64,000 nucleotides of DNA from positions 1-64,000 of the forward strand of contig SADC01000319.1 in NCBI GenBank assembly GCA_004194705.1, read 5' to 3'. Below the pieces are notes generated by a model that ran no database searches, was not told the DNA's origin, and saw only the letters and a list, made by a program, of their open reading frames with translations. Within the stretch, counting starts at the first letter, position 1. Each line of letters opens with the position of its first letter. The DNA comes from Ditylenchus dipsaci. Taxonomy: Eukaryota > Nematoda > Chromadorea > Rhabditida > Anguinidae. Below, in pieces: positions 1-25,625 of this stretch. Both the position numbers and the translations under genes were made by a program.

Positions 1-60
1 TAGCCGTGGTGGAACAAGTCGAGGAAGAACTGGAATTTGAGGATCAGTTCCCAGCGTTAT
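1..60 (+). pseudogene. Possible C-terminal tail of a second MULE-like transposase copy
   Basis: An open frame runs from the window edge to a stop at about position 60. It is short and acidic (AVVEQVEEELEFEDQF). Its first bases resemble the stretch near 895-930, which encodes the end of the better preserved transposase relic just downstream (ILAVVEDFE). I infer the tail of another copy cut by the window edge. With only 20 residues, chance is possible. Confidence 0.3.
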
Positions 61-269
61 GAACAACCGAGCCATGTATCGGTAATGAATTTTAATATTT
101 CATCATTACATCTGTCTATAATGTTTAGATAACTTCGAAAGGTTCGTCAGGATGCCAGGAATATCAACTTCGTTATCCAGAAGCCTACGGTCGTATAGTA
201 ATGAATTGTTCTTGCTTGGTGATTCAGCGATGAAAACAGGTTTTTCATTCTTATTCATTATGTTTTTTA

Positions 270-960
270 ATTGTTTGATTTACAGAATTTTTGCTATTCG
301 GGCGGGAAAGTCATCGTGATTGGGCAAATCAAATGAAGGTCGTGTTTGCTGATGGGACGTTCTCGATAATCCTCTGCCGTTTCAACAAGTTTGCTATTTC
401 ATATATCGATAAACTACTATTAATTTACAGGTCCACGTCATATTGGCAGTGGCTTTGTCTTTCCCGTGATGTATGCTCTACTTCTCAACAAGCAGTAACA
501 AACATGTGAAAAGATGTTCGAATGATCAAGGCAGTCTAGCGACGTTGCTCCAACAAGTTTTTCCGTCGGTGAGTATTTTTATCTTATTATTATCTAACGA
601 ATATGCGTATAATTTTGAGGGCAAGAAATCGTGCAAGGACGTCGACTGTTTTCAAAGAACCGCTTTTCAGAATGCATTGTGGACAGTCTATCAGCAAACT
701 TTCAGCGTACGAACAATTACGCCGAAGCCGCCAATCGAAGAATCCATGCAGAACTCGGTGTCAGTCATCCGTCGCTGTGTCATCGACTGCTTGAAGGAAA
801 TTCCGAAAGGCCGTGACCAGCTTTATGCGAAGTGGCTCCGTGGGGATCGTCGAAAAGCAAGCGCATCGAATACGTCAAAGCTGATAGGAACATCTTGGCC
901 GTGGTGGAAGACTTCGAAACAGAAATGTGATGGACTACCTTAGAGGCGTTGCTCTGAATT
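270..960 (+). pseudogene. Degenerate MULE-type transposase, C-terminal half
   Basis: Pieces in different frames read like a Mutator-like (MULE/FLYWCH-associated) transposase. The region 320-365 reads WANQMKVVFADGTFSI, the DGTF motif of the catalytic core. Near 455-510 there is FPVMYALLLNKQ. Near 690-760 there is RTNNYAEAANRRIHAELGVS followed by HPSL, and then FIDCLKEIPKGRDQLYAKWL. These blocks lie in all three plus frames with stops and frameshifts between them, so the copy is broken or has unrecognised introns. The N-terminal part is not visible. Several transposons in this window have 9-bp target duplications, which fits MULE integration. This relic is a candidate for the source of that activity, by inference only. 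Confidence 0.65.
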
Positions 961-1099
961 TTGTTATGGGTGAATAGATCTTTGATGTTATTGCATTTAT
1001 CACATTTTATTGTTGTTATGAAATTGTTTATGTTTGTTGTTGTTTCGGGTGAAATAAATTTATATTAAATAGTGTATTTTTCTCCCATAATTTTTTATA

Positions 1100-1245
1100 C
1101 ATATTTTGTTCTGGGAGCGAAACGGCCCCGAGCGAAACGGCCCGGTAGCGAAACGGCCGGTAGCGAAACGGCCGGTAGCGAAACGGTCCAGGAGCGAACG
1201 GCCCCGGGAGCGAAACGTCCTGGGAGCGAAACGTCGCGCACCCTG
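1100..1245. repeat. Short tandem array of a GCGAAACGGCC word
   Basis: About eight imperfect units of 14-18 bp built on AGCGAAACGGCC lie side by side. They differ in the spacer (CCG, CGGT, GGT, CCAGG). The array resembles the terminal word arrays of the inverted-repeat elements in this window, but I see no matching inverted partner nearby. It may be a solo element end. The translated frames across it are low-complexity and not credible genes. Confidence 0.7.
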
Positions 1246-1339
1246 AAAATCGAATCCATAACAACAAATTCGTTTATCTAAACTGCTGTACATAAAACCA
1301 AGGCATTGAAAGTTAAAAACCAACGATATGAATTTCAAG

Positions 1340-4300
1340 TATCTATAAGTGCTCATGAATCACCGAACGAGCTTCCTGGCAGGGGTCGAATTGTCTCGAC
1401 GTTGAGATCAGTATACTGCGACTCTTCCATCAGCTTCTTCAAGCTTTTAACTAATTTTTCTTGAGCGATGCAAGATCCGGACAAAGCTTTTTTTTGCTGC
1501 TAAAAGCTTTTTTTGTGCTGCAAAAATTAGTTGATGCAAAAAGTCTTTTTTTTTGCTGCAAAAAAACTTTTTTTTGCTGCAAAAAGACTTTTTTTTTGCT
1601 GCAAATATTTTTGCTGCAAAAAAGACTTTTTTTGCTGCAATCGGCTTTTTTTTTGCTGCAAAAAGACTTTTTTTGCTGCTGCAATCGGCTTTTTTTGCTG
1701 CAAATCGGCTTTTTTTGCTGCAAATCGGCTTTTTCTGGTCCAAATTATTTTAGCTGTAATTTTGGCGTGCGGTCGATTGGTCCACGGTCAATTGCTCCAT
1801 GGTCAATTAATCCACGGTCAATTGGTCCAAAGGTCAATTGGTCCACAAAATTATTTTCAAATTAATCTTTTTTGTCTTGTGAAGAACTTCTATTATTTTT
1901 AACAGTTTTTCGATAATTCAGCCTTAACCCTACTGGTTAATCCACGCACCAACCAAACCAAGTGGTCATCCCTTTGTTGTTAAATTATTTTTTATGTTTT
2001 TAGGGTTCTATTGCCTGTTTTTTACACTAATTCGAGCATTCTAAAGAGGGTTTGATAATAGTAAAATTCCATTTTGTGGGGTAATTTATAGTTTCGTTAA
2101 AATTGCTGGAATGACCCTGAAAGCTGAACTGGTGTTAAGGTAGTAGTACGGTACTAGTACCAAGGCATTGACCAGGTACCGGTATTCAGGAGTAGAAGTG
2201 CCTAGGTAGTGGTGCTTGGGTGGTGGTTGTTTCTAGGTGGTACCCAGGTTGTTTATTAGACCATAAAAAGTTTGATCCAAGTGGACGACCACTTGGTTTT
2301 GTGCCCAGGTGGTCGTACCCAGGTTGGAAAACTCAGGCAGTGTACTGGTACTCGGTAGTAATATTGTCGACTGGTAAAGAAATTTCAAAATTTACAATGT
2401 TTTCTATGATCAACCTCAGTTTTCATAGATAATCTATGCACCGACTAAACCAAGTGGTCGTCCACTTGGATCTATTTTTTTCACGTTTTATGTTGCAAAA
2501 TTGTTTTTTCTGGACTAATACGGGCAAGCTGAAAATGGTTTGATAATAGTGAAATATGCGTTTCTGGAATATTTTTTGAGTCTTGGGGAATAATTGATTT
2601 TACCAAAACTCTATTTCATCAAAACTCAAAAAATACTCGAGAAAATGGCATTTTACCACTATCAAACCATCTTCAGCATATCCGGATCAGTCCAGGAAAC
2701 GGTTTTGGAACATGAAAAACGTAAAAAAAAATTTGCTCCAGGTGGACGACCACCTGTTTTGGTTGGTGCGTGGATTAACCAGTAGGGTTAAGGCTGAATT
2801 ATCGAAAAACTGTTAAAATAATAGAAGTTCTTCACAAGACAAAAAAGATTAATTTGAAAATAATTTTGTGGACCAATTGACCTGTGGACCAATTGACCTG
2901 TGGACCAATTGACGCGTGGATCAATCGACCGCACGCCAAAATTACAGCTAAAATAGTTTGGACCAGAAAAAGCCGATATGCAGCAAAAAAAAGCCGATTT
3001 GCAGCAAAAAAAGTCTTTTTGCAGCGAAAAAAAGACTTTTTGCATCAACTAATTTTTGCATCAAAAAAAAGTCTTTTTGCAGCAAAAAAAAGTCTTTTTG
3101 CAGCAAAAAAAAGTTTTTTTGCAGCAAAAAAAGACTTTTTGCATCAATTAATTTTTGCAGCAAAAAAGTCTTTTTGCAGCAAAAAAAGTCTTTTTGCAGC
3201 AAAAAAAAGCTTTGTCCGCAGATCCCTACAAAAGTCTGGTTGTTTTAAAGGCTTAAATGCGACAGCTAAAAAACCGAAAGTTTCTGTAAGCCATACTCCT
3301 GGGCAATCAGCATCTTCTTGGCGTATGGAAAGAAAGCAGCAGGTGAACTCATCAAGGAGGATATCGTGGGATCGCACTTTTCCCATACCTGTACAAAAGC
3401 CGTACGCGGCCACTGGCGTACGCTTACTGGTAGCAGCGAGTGGTTGGCAGCCTTCTACGGCTGGCCAGTCCACCTCCTTTGGTGTTGGGATTAGCTGTCA
3501 TCAAAACTCAAAAATACTCGAGAAAATGGCATTTTACCACTATCAAACCATCTTCAGCATATCCGGATCAGTCCAGGAAACGGTTTTGGAACATGAAAAA
3601 CGTAAAAAAAAATTTGCTCCAGGTGGACGACCACCTGTTTTGGTTGGTGCGTGGATTAACCAGTAGGGTTAAGGCTGAATTATCGAAAAACTGTTAAAAT
3701 AATAGAAGTTCTTCACAAGACAAAAAGATTAATTTGAAAATAATTTTGTGGACCAATTGACCTGTGGACCAATTGACCTGTGGACCAATTGACGTGGATC
3801 AATCGACCGCACGCCAAAATTACAGCTAAAATAGTTTGGACCAGAAAAAGCCGATATGCAGCAAAAAAAGCCGATTTGCAGCAAAAAAAGTTTTTTTGCA
3901 GCGAAAAAAAGACTTTTTGCATCAACTAATTTTTGCATCAAAAAAAAGTCTTTTTGCAGCAAAAAAAAGTCTTTTTGCAGCAAAAAAAAGTTTTTTTGCA
4001 GCAAAAAAAGACTTTTTGCATCAATTAATTTTTGCAGCAAAAAAAGTCTTTTTGCAGCAAAAAAAGTCTTTTTGCAGCAAAAAAAAGCTTTGTCCGCAAG
4101 ATCCCTACAAAAGTCTGGTTGTTTTAAAGGCTTAAATGCGACAGCTAAAAAAACCGAAAGTTTCTGTAAGCCATACTCCTGGGCAATCAGCATCTTCTTG
4201 GCGTATGGAAAGAAAGCAGCAGGTGAACTCATCAAGGAGGATATCGTGGGATCGCACTTTTTCCCAGACCTGTACAAAAGCCGTACGCGGCCACTGGCGT

Positions 4301-5364
4301 ACGCTTACTGGTAGCAGCGAGTGGTTGGCAGCCTTCTACGGCTGGCCAGTCCACCTCCTTTGGTGTTGGGATTAGCTGTCTGACCTGCCCTTGCCCTCCT
4401 TTCGCTGATCACTGGCAGAGGACATGTTTCCCCCCAGTGGAATGCTTGCTGATTGAGAAGGCCGGCCAAAAAAGAGATGCAGAGAGCACAGTTGGCCGGT
4501 AGTAGACAGTAATGGAAAAGACGAGGACGGTCTTGTGGAAGGGGGATAGGTGTAAGGGAGGCAGATAGCGGAGAAATAAAAAACAGGCCTGGGGCGACCC
4601 GATAGCTCAAATGGTTAGAGCGCCGACTTGCAAGGAGGATATCGTGGGATCGCACTTTTTCCCAGGCCTGTAGAAAAGCCGTACGCGGCCACTGGCGTAC
4701 GCTTACTACTAGTGCAAACCATTTCCTTGACTACCTCTTTGATATGAACTTCATCCGCTCCGTAGAAACTGATTGTGAATGATGCATCACAGAAATCAGC
4801 TTTACCCGCACAATGGCAACGCAAATAAATAGAAAGGTCATGCTCACGAGCGCTGTCGAGTATGACGTAAATGTCCTTGAAAAAAAGGTGCAATATAAAG
4901 AACGTGAGACAAATAAAAGACGAACCAATTTTACCAGCTACCTCTTCAGCGGGAGATGCCAACTTATAATTGTTGTCAGCGAGTTTACTCCACTTGAACG
5001 AAAATTTCATTGTCTTCCGTGTCTGCACTAAAAAAAATTGTAAAAAGATTAGGAATGAAGAGACGGTCAAACTCTAACCTGCTTTCACCAGGCCTGCTTG
5101 CACCAATGGATCTAGCTTTTTCTTGACTCGTTTTGCAGACTCATCCCTGATTGCTCGACTTTCGGTTGAAAAACTTTTCCACTTGCTCTCGATGCTCTCT
5201 GCTTGTGCTTTCAAGATCCCTTATGACTTGCCGCACCTTGCCCAATCGATCAGCACTGCTAGCTTCGCCATCTTTGATAGCCTTTTCCAATTTGTCCAAA
5301 CAATCAGCACTGTTAGCTCTTTCACTTTGATGGCTTTTAACAATTTTTCGAAAAGATCGCTCAT
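1340..5364 (-). CDS. MATH/BTB-type gene, partial model, interrupted by transposon DNA
   Basis: Three coding pieces lie in order on the minus strand. Exon 5364-5079 starts with ATG (MSDLFEK) and encodes a charged coiled coil. Reading it through needs two one-base corrections in an A run and a T run. Exon 5027-4707 follows an AG acceptor. It contains KFSFKWSKLADNNYKLASP and, later, HDLSIYLRCHCAGKADFC then ASFTISFYGADE, which has the spacing of a MATH (TRAF-like) domain; it ends at a GTAAGC donor. A third piece, from 1478 down to about 1370, reads EKLVKSLKKLMEESQYTDL, like the first strand of a BTB domain. Its first nine bases are the target site of the foldback element at 1479. MATH-BTB proteins act as CUL3 substrate adaptors in known animals. 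That role is inferred here, and the rest of the BTB domain was not found. Confidence 0.5.
1479..3217. mobile_element. Foldback/TIR element with GCAGCAAAAAAGTC word arrays (family F)
   Basis: The ends begin GGACAAAGC and carry long arrays of a word (TTTTTTGCTGCAAAAAGAC on the left, its complement on the right). Inside lie inverted arrays of GGTCAATTGGTCCAC and then an inverted core with AAGTGGTCGTCCACTTGG. The target duplication is GCAAGATCC: 1470-1478 on the left and 4096-4104 beside the second, tandemly duplicated right end. The first right end has GCAGATCC with one base missing. A 9-bp duplication suits MULE-type insertion. No transposase is encoded, so it is non-autonomous. Confidence 0.8.
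2623..4380. repeat. Tandem duplication, period 877 bp
   Basis: The stretch from about 2623 to 3499 is repeated almost exactly at about 3500 to 4380. Landmarks such as AAAAAGCCGATATGCAGC (2965 and 3842) are 877 bases apart. The unit joins the right half of the foldback element to about 280 bp of flanking DNA. That flank holds an open stretch reading KPYSWAISIFLAYGKKAAGE, which I could not assign. The copies differ by a few single-base changes in homopolymers, so the duplication is recent or the copies are being homogenised. Confidence 0.85.
4592..4672 (+). repeat. tRNA-like (SINE-head-like) segment
   Basis: The sequence GATAGCTCAAATGGTTAGAGC is a good tRNA D-arm/A-box, followed by an anticodon-arm-like CCGACTTGCAAGG. 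The expected B-box is poor (GTGGGATCGCAC), and no acceptor stem closes. The 3' part matches the flank duplicated at 3350 and 4230. I read it as a tRNA-derived fragment or SINE head rather than a working tRNA gene. Confidence 0.4.
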
Positions 5365-5402
5365 TTTACAGTTATTTGACGCCTGAAATGAAAAAACACA
5401 GA

Positions 5403-5656
5403 TACCGTAACCGCTCTAATTATAGACCCGGGTCTATAATTTTTCAACCTCCTAAAAATCGGAAAATTTTGAATTTGATCTCGAAATTTCGGGTGCTCAA
5501 CCAAAATCTAAAAAGTGGAATCGGTAGAGCTCGTCGGAGTTAAGAAAAACGTATCAAACAGATTTGCAAAATATTTCCTCTTTTCCAAGATACAGACCTC
5601 AAAGTCGAGGGGGGTCTATAATTAGAGAGGGTCTATAATTAGAGCGGATACGGTAA
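5403..5656. mobile_element. ACCGTA-family MITE copy 1, word GGTCTATAATTAGAG
   Basis: Left end TACCGTAACCGCTCTAATTA, right end the inverted match ending GATACGGTA. The word GGTCTATAATTAGAG appears twice at the right end and inverted twice at the left. The interior contains the family-constant segment with GGGTGCTCAACCAAAATCT and AAAGTGGAATCGGTAGAGC. It is flanked by TA. Confidence 0.8.
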
Positions 5657-5980
5657 GCGGCTGGGAAATAGAGTGATAAAAATTAAAAATTGATTTTCAA
5701 CTTTGTGTCATGAGAGAGAGACAGGAGATTTGAATAATGAATTGTTAATGTATGTGTGTTACGAATAAACGAAATGGGGAGACTGCATTCAGTCTGGGGG
5801 AATGGGTCTGGTAGGAGAGTGGTGCAAAACCTTTCCGCACCACCTTCTACACCAGCCATCCCTTGGGCGAGTGCGAGCCTGCGAACATGAAATATATCTA
5901 TTTGTGGCAACATAACATTTGTTACTCCAAAATTTGACCCAATTTTTTAGATTTTTTTTCTTGTAGAGCATGTTTTTCTG

Positions 5981-7157
5981 GGCGACGGTCATTTCGTCCC
6001 TGGCCTTTTCGTCCCCGTCATTTCGTCCCCAAAGCCGCCAATTTGAAATTTTCAAACAGGTTCAGATCCATGTGGTAGCAGACATTTTTTTCTTGAATGA
6101 CAGTCATATATTTGTATTTATAAGACCCGTGAGCCTCAGGATGACAGTGTAATCCCCTGGTACCTCCTCTAAATGGGTATCCACCTCCAGAATCCGAAAT
6201 ATTGGATTTAATTGAAAGTAACTAAAAATTATTGTACCTATCCATAATTGGTTTCTGAACACGGTTTTATAATGCTAAAACATCAGGAACCCCAGTTCTG
6301 GAGTTTTTTCCTATGAATAGTTTTCTATTTTGTAGGGAATCCACGTGACAGTATGAAGGTTACAGTACCGAGAAAGTAGTACTTAGTGGTAGTAACAAGG
6401 CAGTGACTATGAATCGTTACTCAGGTGGAAGTGCCTGGGTGGTGGTAGATAGTAATTTCTAGTTAGTGGTACCTAAAGGGCAGTACTTATTCGACAATAC
6501 CCAGATTGTTTATTAAACTATTTTTGCAAAGCATCTGACCATGCTAGCAGCTGGATCATTCGGATCTGCCATGCACCAACTAAACCAAGTGGTCGTCCAC
6601 TTGGATCGAATTTTTTTTTACGCTATTGGGAAATCCAAACTTGTTTTTCGAACGAATTCAAGCATTCTAAAGATGGTATGACAGTGCTAAAATTACGTTT
6701 TGCAAGATTTACGAAAACTGTGAAAATACCGTCAAAACGTAGTTTTACTACTGTCAAACCTTCTTTAGAATGCTCGAATAGGTACAGAAAATAGGTTTTG
6801 GAACCCGAAAACGAAAACAAAATTTCGATCCAAATTTTCAGGCTATCCAGGTGTATATATACACCTGACCAGGAGGTACCCACCCTATTTATAGAGTTGG
6901 GGTGGGTAAAATTACAATTTTGGTCCTAAAAAACCCAATTCCTGACACAATTTTAAGTTAGAAAAAGTGTTTACTATCCCAGTATTTGAACCTGTTTGAA
7001 AATTTCAACTTGGCGGTTTTGGGGACGAAATGACCGGGGACGAAAAGGCCAGGGACGAAATGACCGGGGACGAAATGACCGGGACGAAATGACCGGGACG
7101 AAATGACCGGGACGAAATGACCGGGGACGAAATGACCGGGACGAAATGACTAGTGCC
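5981..7157. mobile_element. TIR element with GGTCATTTCGTCCCC word arrays (family B)
   Basis: The left end begins GGCGACGGTCATTTCGTCC. The right end carries seven or more tandem units of GACGAAATGACCGGG and ends AGTGCC. Flanks GTTTTTCTG (5972-5980) and GTTTTTTTT (7158-7166) look like a worn 9-bp duplication (7 of 9 match). The interior contains the shared core AACCAAGTGGTCGTCCACTTGG at about 6583-6605 and its inverted partner. No protein is encoded. Confidence 0.75.
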
Positions 7158-7888
7158 GTTTTTTTTTAAGTGGAGTTACAAATATTGGTTGCAGTGACGA
7201 ATCCCCCCCCCACGGGACTGATCAGGTGGAGGAGATAACTTCATATTCGTGTTTTCTCGACCCCGATTTCATGAGAAAGCCGCGCGTTTTTTGGTTCTGA
7301 GAAAAAAAAATTTTTCGAACCACAGGGGGGTATCATGGTTTTTTAGTCAAATTTGAAAAATTTGAATTGGCGCCTTTTGATTTTAAAGGAATAAGGGCTG
7401 TATTGGGAGGGAAGGGAATAAAAAGGGCACTTTTATGGCAGAACATTATAAATTTGAATATCTATATTCTTCGACTGCCTCACCATGTTTTTCAACTGGG
7501 CCGTGGCAAAAAAAGACTCTATATGCATTTTATGGTCAAGAGTACTTCTCGGAATCATGTCTAAGGTAAGTGTGTGCGCGCATCTCTAACTCTCAAGCCC
7601 CCTGCGCCCCCTTCGGGGGCGCAGGGGGCTTGGGGCTTGAGTTGAGATGCGCACACCCACATACCTTAGACACAAATCACTCGAAAGTGACTCTGGATGC
7701 ATGAAAAGCATGCATACCAGAGTTTATTTATGCGGTAGGCCCCAGTATTCAAAACTATGTTCAACATCTTCTTGTTAGTGGCCCCTGTGTGAGTGGCCCC
7801 CTTTTATTCCTTCCCTCCCTATACAGCCCTTAATCCCTTTTAATTCAAAAGGCACCAATTTAAATTTTTCAAATTTTGACTAAAAAAC

Positions 7889-9006
7889 TAGGGTTGAGTG
7901 ATGGGTAATTACCCGGGTAATTACCCGGAGAAATACTAAGTATTTCTCCGTAAAGAAAATCGGAGAAATACTATTTTTAGTATTTACCGTATTTTCTCTA
8001 TTATTTACCCTCTCTCTCTAATAATTCCCCCTCTCTATTAATTACCCCCCATAGGCACCCTATATCTCAGCTCGAAAAATTATTTTACAAATCTGTTTTT
8101 TGCGTTTTCTTAATCACCACGATCTCAGTTTATTCCACTTTTCAGATTTTGTTGAGCACCCAAAATTTCAAAATCAAATAATTCTTTTCCGATTTTTTTA
8201 GGGTTGAAAAATAATTACCCCGGGGTAATTAATAGAGAAAATACGGTATTGCAGTTGACCTTCGATATTTTTTTCTGAAAACTGTTTTTTTCTGCTTCTC
8301 TATTCGTATTATCGATGGAAAATTTAGATGTCCGAATTCGAGCCATTTCCTGGTGTTGGAATTACTACAACCGAGTTGAAGAAATAATGTTTACTTTCTA
8401 ATTATGCAGGAATCACTTCCCGCGTGAGCCATGCTTTTCCTTTACACTACTGGTCTTCTTTATAATGTCGAAGGTTCGACTCCCAGCTTTCATTATTTTA
8501 TTTTTCTGCGATATCTTCTTCATTTTTATGCTGATATCTTTTGAATGTTTTTTTACAAGTACAATTGCTTTCTTCATAGAAATTTTATGGCAATTATGGT
8601 CGACAAATATCACAATCGCCACTAACCATTCACTTTTTATTAGGATTAACTATTAACCAATCCACCTACCCTACTCAGCCGGAAATTTCTTGGTTTAGGT
8701 ATCATCCAGGTGGTTTAGGTATCATCTAGGTGTTTTGAGTTATAACCAGATGGTTTGGGTACTATCCAGAAGATTTGGGTACCATCCAGTGTTTCGGGTA
8801 ACATCTAGATGGTTGGGCACTATCCAGGTGATTTGGGTAACATACCGGTGGTTTGGGTAACATTCAGGTGGTTTGGGTACCATCCAGATGGTTTAGGTAT
8901 CAGCAAATAGTATTTCTCCGCTTTTCGGGTAATTACCGGTAATTACCCGGGTAATTACCCGGGTAATTACCCGGAAAGTATTTCTCCGGAGAATTACCCA
9001 ACCCTA
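7889..9006. mobile_element. hAT-like MITE, word GGGTAATTACCC
   Basis: Ends are TAGGGTTGAGTGATGGG on the left and the inverted CCCAACCCTA on the right, followed inward by repeats of the palindrome GGGTAATTACCC. Flanks TAAAAAAC (7881-7888) and TAAAAAAA (9007-9014) match at 7 of 8 bases, as expected for an old hAT 8-bp duplication. It contains an ACCGTA-family MITE and an imperfect array of GGTTTGGGTACCATCCAG near 8690-8910. Confidence 0.75.
7984..8250. mobile_element. ACCGTA-family MITE copy 2, word GGTAATTA
   Basis: Left end ACCGTATTTTCTCTATTA, right end TTAATAGAGAAAATACGGT. The word in this copy is TAATTACCC/GGGTAATTA. The constant block GGGTTGAAAAATA sits just inside the right word. The family interior (GTTGAGCACCCAAAATTTC, TTCCACTTTTCAGATTTTG) is present in reverse orientation relative to copy 1. 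It is nested in a hAT-like MITE whose own word is also GGGTAATTACCC. Confidence 0.75.
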
Positions 9007-9155
9007 TAAAAAAACCATGATACCCCCCTGTGGTTCGAAAAATTTTTTTTTTCTCAGAACCAAAAAAACGCGCGGCTTTCTCATGAAATCGGGGTCGAGA
9101 AACACGAATATGAAGTTATCTCCTCCACCTGATCAGTCCCCGTGGGGGGGGGGAT

Positions 9156-9660
9156 TCTGAACTCAAGCCCAAATATTACCCTTGTAATTTTCATGGAAAT
9201 CAATGAAGCAGTTGGCTCATGAATATGGGCAGTGCTCAAAATGAACCTCTTTCTATTTTCGCCTAGATCTTGGTTACTATGCATTGTGAATATTAAAAAT
9301 TAGGTGTGATTCGACGCAAGAGAAGAAGCTCTATCTTCCTGATCAATTAAATTTTTCTTACCGCTTAACAACTTTGACCAGGAAACCTTTAGAAGTGTTT
9401 TTTTTTCAAAGACTTCATTGATTATTAGCAGTCCTTTTCTTTCTCGCAAATCAATACAATTAAAGAGGGATACTATTTGAGCAAATACGGTATTTGTCTT
9501 GCAAGTTCCGGCTACTTTGAAAATTATGTGAAGAATTGTTTTTGCTATATTGCATTTATGACTGATTGGATCAGCGAGACATAAATCGGTAAAATTTATA
9601 TTATCTAAATGGCACTTGCAGTATGGCGTACAACAGCATATAAGTATTTACAATTAGAAT
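9156..9660. other. Region without a recognised feature
   Basis: AT-rich DNA between the foldback element and the last exon of the P-type ATPase gene. I see no exon, inverted repeat or array here. On the minus strand it would hold the 3' UTR of the ATPase gene. No clear AATAAA signal is visible in that orientation. Confidence 0.5.
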
Positions 9661-9662
9661 AT

Positions 9663-23698
<14,036 letters not shown>

Positions 23699-23709
23699 AG
23701 TTGTCAATT

Positions 23710-24130
23710 GTGTTGGTCTATTGTTCTCCCATCTGTGAGGTTGACTATAAATATAGTTTGATAAAATGTCTACAATAAAACAATACGTCAAAGTTTGTAA
23801 CTACTATCGATCACTGTTGAAAAAGAAGAAGAGGAGAAAGAATAGTTGTTTTTAGACACCAACAATGGCGTCGTTTAACAAAAATTGATTTGCGCAACTT
23901 TAGGGAAGAAAAAAAGAGCAGTTAGTGGCGAGAGACCAGTGATGCGAAATAAACAAGCAAGACAACTTTAGAATGGATCAGCTGGATGCAGTAACAACAG
24001 CATTAGTTAGGTGCATAATTTTTCGTCAAGTGGAGGTGATATCTTGTGAGCCGACAAACAGCTTTGTTTGTTGTTTTTGCAAGTACAGGGTGGGCAAAGT
24101 GATTTGCCTGATTTCAAAGAGTCATAACTT
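23710..24130. other. 5' flank of the ATPase gene
   Basis: Upstream (plus-side) of the ATPase start codon. A possible TATA-like AAATATAG lies near 23749. Nothing else is recognised before the hAT-like element at 24140. Promoter assignment is a guess. Confidence 0.3.
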
Positions 24131-24139
24131 TTCCTTGAG

Positions 24140-25064
24140 TAGGGTTGTCGATTCGATTAATCGAAATCGATTAATCGCACTCATTAATCGAAAAATTTCG
24201 ATTATCGATTATCGATTCGATTCGATTAATCGAAAATTTCGATTATCGATTATCGATTCGATTCGATTAATCGAAAATTTCGATTATCGATTATCGATTC
24301 GATTCGATTAATCGAAAATTTCGATTATCGATTATCGATTCGATTCGATTAATCGAAAATTCCGATTATCGATTCGATTCCATTATTAATGGAATCTTCT
24401 GTAGTCTTAAGGTAGCCTTTTATATCACACGGAGAATGTCTACACATGGAAAAGCCAAAGTCTGAAGTAATTGCTGAAAAGAAAAGTCTGAAATAATTTC
24501 CAGAAAACACAAGCCTAAAGTAATTTTTGAAAGCCAAAAAAGTCTTAAGTAATTTTTTGGAAGCCAAAGTCCGAAATGATATGTAAAACACGAGTGTTTT
24601 ACATATGTCTAGGCATGTCTAGGACCATTTCATGATTAAAATAGAGGGTTTTCGAAAACTGGCTTGTAATGAGAAAATCCAAAATGCTCTGGTAAATTGA
24701 AATCACTCAGATACAAGTTTGCGAGCAATAGATAGCCCTGATTACGCCCTCTGTTCTGGTATATTACACATCCAAGTGCTTCTTTAATTTGAGCGGGTAC
24801 CGCCGATTTTTCGCACAAATTCCAGGTGGTTAGGAGTAAATGAAAGTGACCTATTTTTAGGAGCTATTTTACCCATTCCACTCATACCTTTTCATGAAAT
24901 TTTCGGGTTTTTCGATTCGATTCATTGAAAATTTCGATTATCGATTCGATTAATCGAAAATTTCGATTTTCGATTATCGATTCGATTCGATTAATCGAAA
25001 ATTTCGATTATCGATTATCGATTCGATTCGATTAATCGAAAATTTCGATGCATCGACAACCCTA
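24140..25064. mobile_element. Non-autonomous hAT relative, word CGATTCGATTAATCGAAA
   Basis: Ends TAGGGTTGTCGATTCGATTA and inverted TCGACAACCCTA. Flanks TCCTTGAG (24132-24139) and CCCTTGAG (25065-25072) match at 7 of 8. Each end holds four to five tandem units built on CGATTCGATTAATCGAAAA. It shares terminal bases with the complete hAT at 15248 but has a different word and no transposase. Confidence 0.85.
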
Positions 25065-25625
25065 CCCTTGAGGTCATTTCAAAAAAACGGGTTTTCAAAA
25101 TTGTCTTAGCGAAAAATCTAATTTTTTCGTATTGTGATTCACCAGTGGCTTGGGCTCTGCTTAGCCTGACCATTAAGTCTAAGGGAAGGTGTTATTTACG
25201 TTGTATACATAGAAGCAAAAGTGAAATGGAAGGTGCTGGTAGTTTGCGACCCCAGATTACACCAATGAAACAGAAAGTAAACTAAAGCGGCTACCTTGCA
25301 TGACTGCGCAGTGCGCACAACAATAACACATAAAACAATGTTTTTCTTGCCCTTCCTTTCAACTTCGCATGAGAAAAAAGTTCACATGAGTGTGCTGTAA
25401 AATGGTGGCTAAATAAAATACTGCATTATACATTGTCATAAATTCGATCATCTAACAAAAAGTCGGCGATTATCCCGACAAAAGTTTCACTGGTCCTTTA
25501 TGAACTGCGCAATTCAAAATAAACCTCAACCATAAAATTTAAGAATTGCAAAATTTACGCTAACTTTTCTTCGAAAAAGGATAACAGGTTACTGGATAAC
25601 GGATTAAAGGAATAATGGGTAAAGG

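Larger units (their letters stand above)
7198..9155. mobile_element. Foldback element split by a hAT-type MITE
   Basis: The arm at 7198-7345 (GAATCCCCCCCCCACGG to ATCATGGTTTTTTAG) is matched in inverse at 9007-9155. A second inverted pair lies inside (about 7345-7440 and 7800-7885). Near 7590-7650 there is a perfect GC-rich hairpin built on CCCCTGCGCCCCC. The halves are separated by the hAT-like insertion at 7889-9006. A related inverted-repeat family recurs near 39.3 and 57.1-57.7 kb. Confidence 0.7.

Noticed and set aside
1447..4314. Lys/Phe/Ala/Cys-rich open frames (AAKK and FFCCKK patterns)
   Set aside because: They are translations of the GCAGCAAAAAAGTC word arrays at the ends of the foldback element.
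4592..4672. Functional tRNA gene
   Set aside because: The A-box is good but the T-arm and acceptor stem do not fold, and the 3' part is shared with a duplicated repeat.
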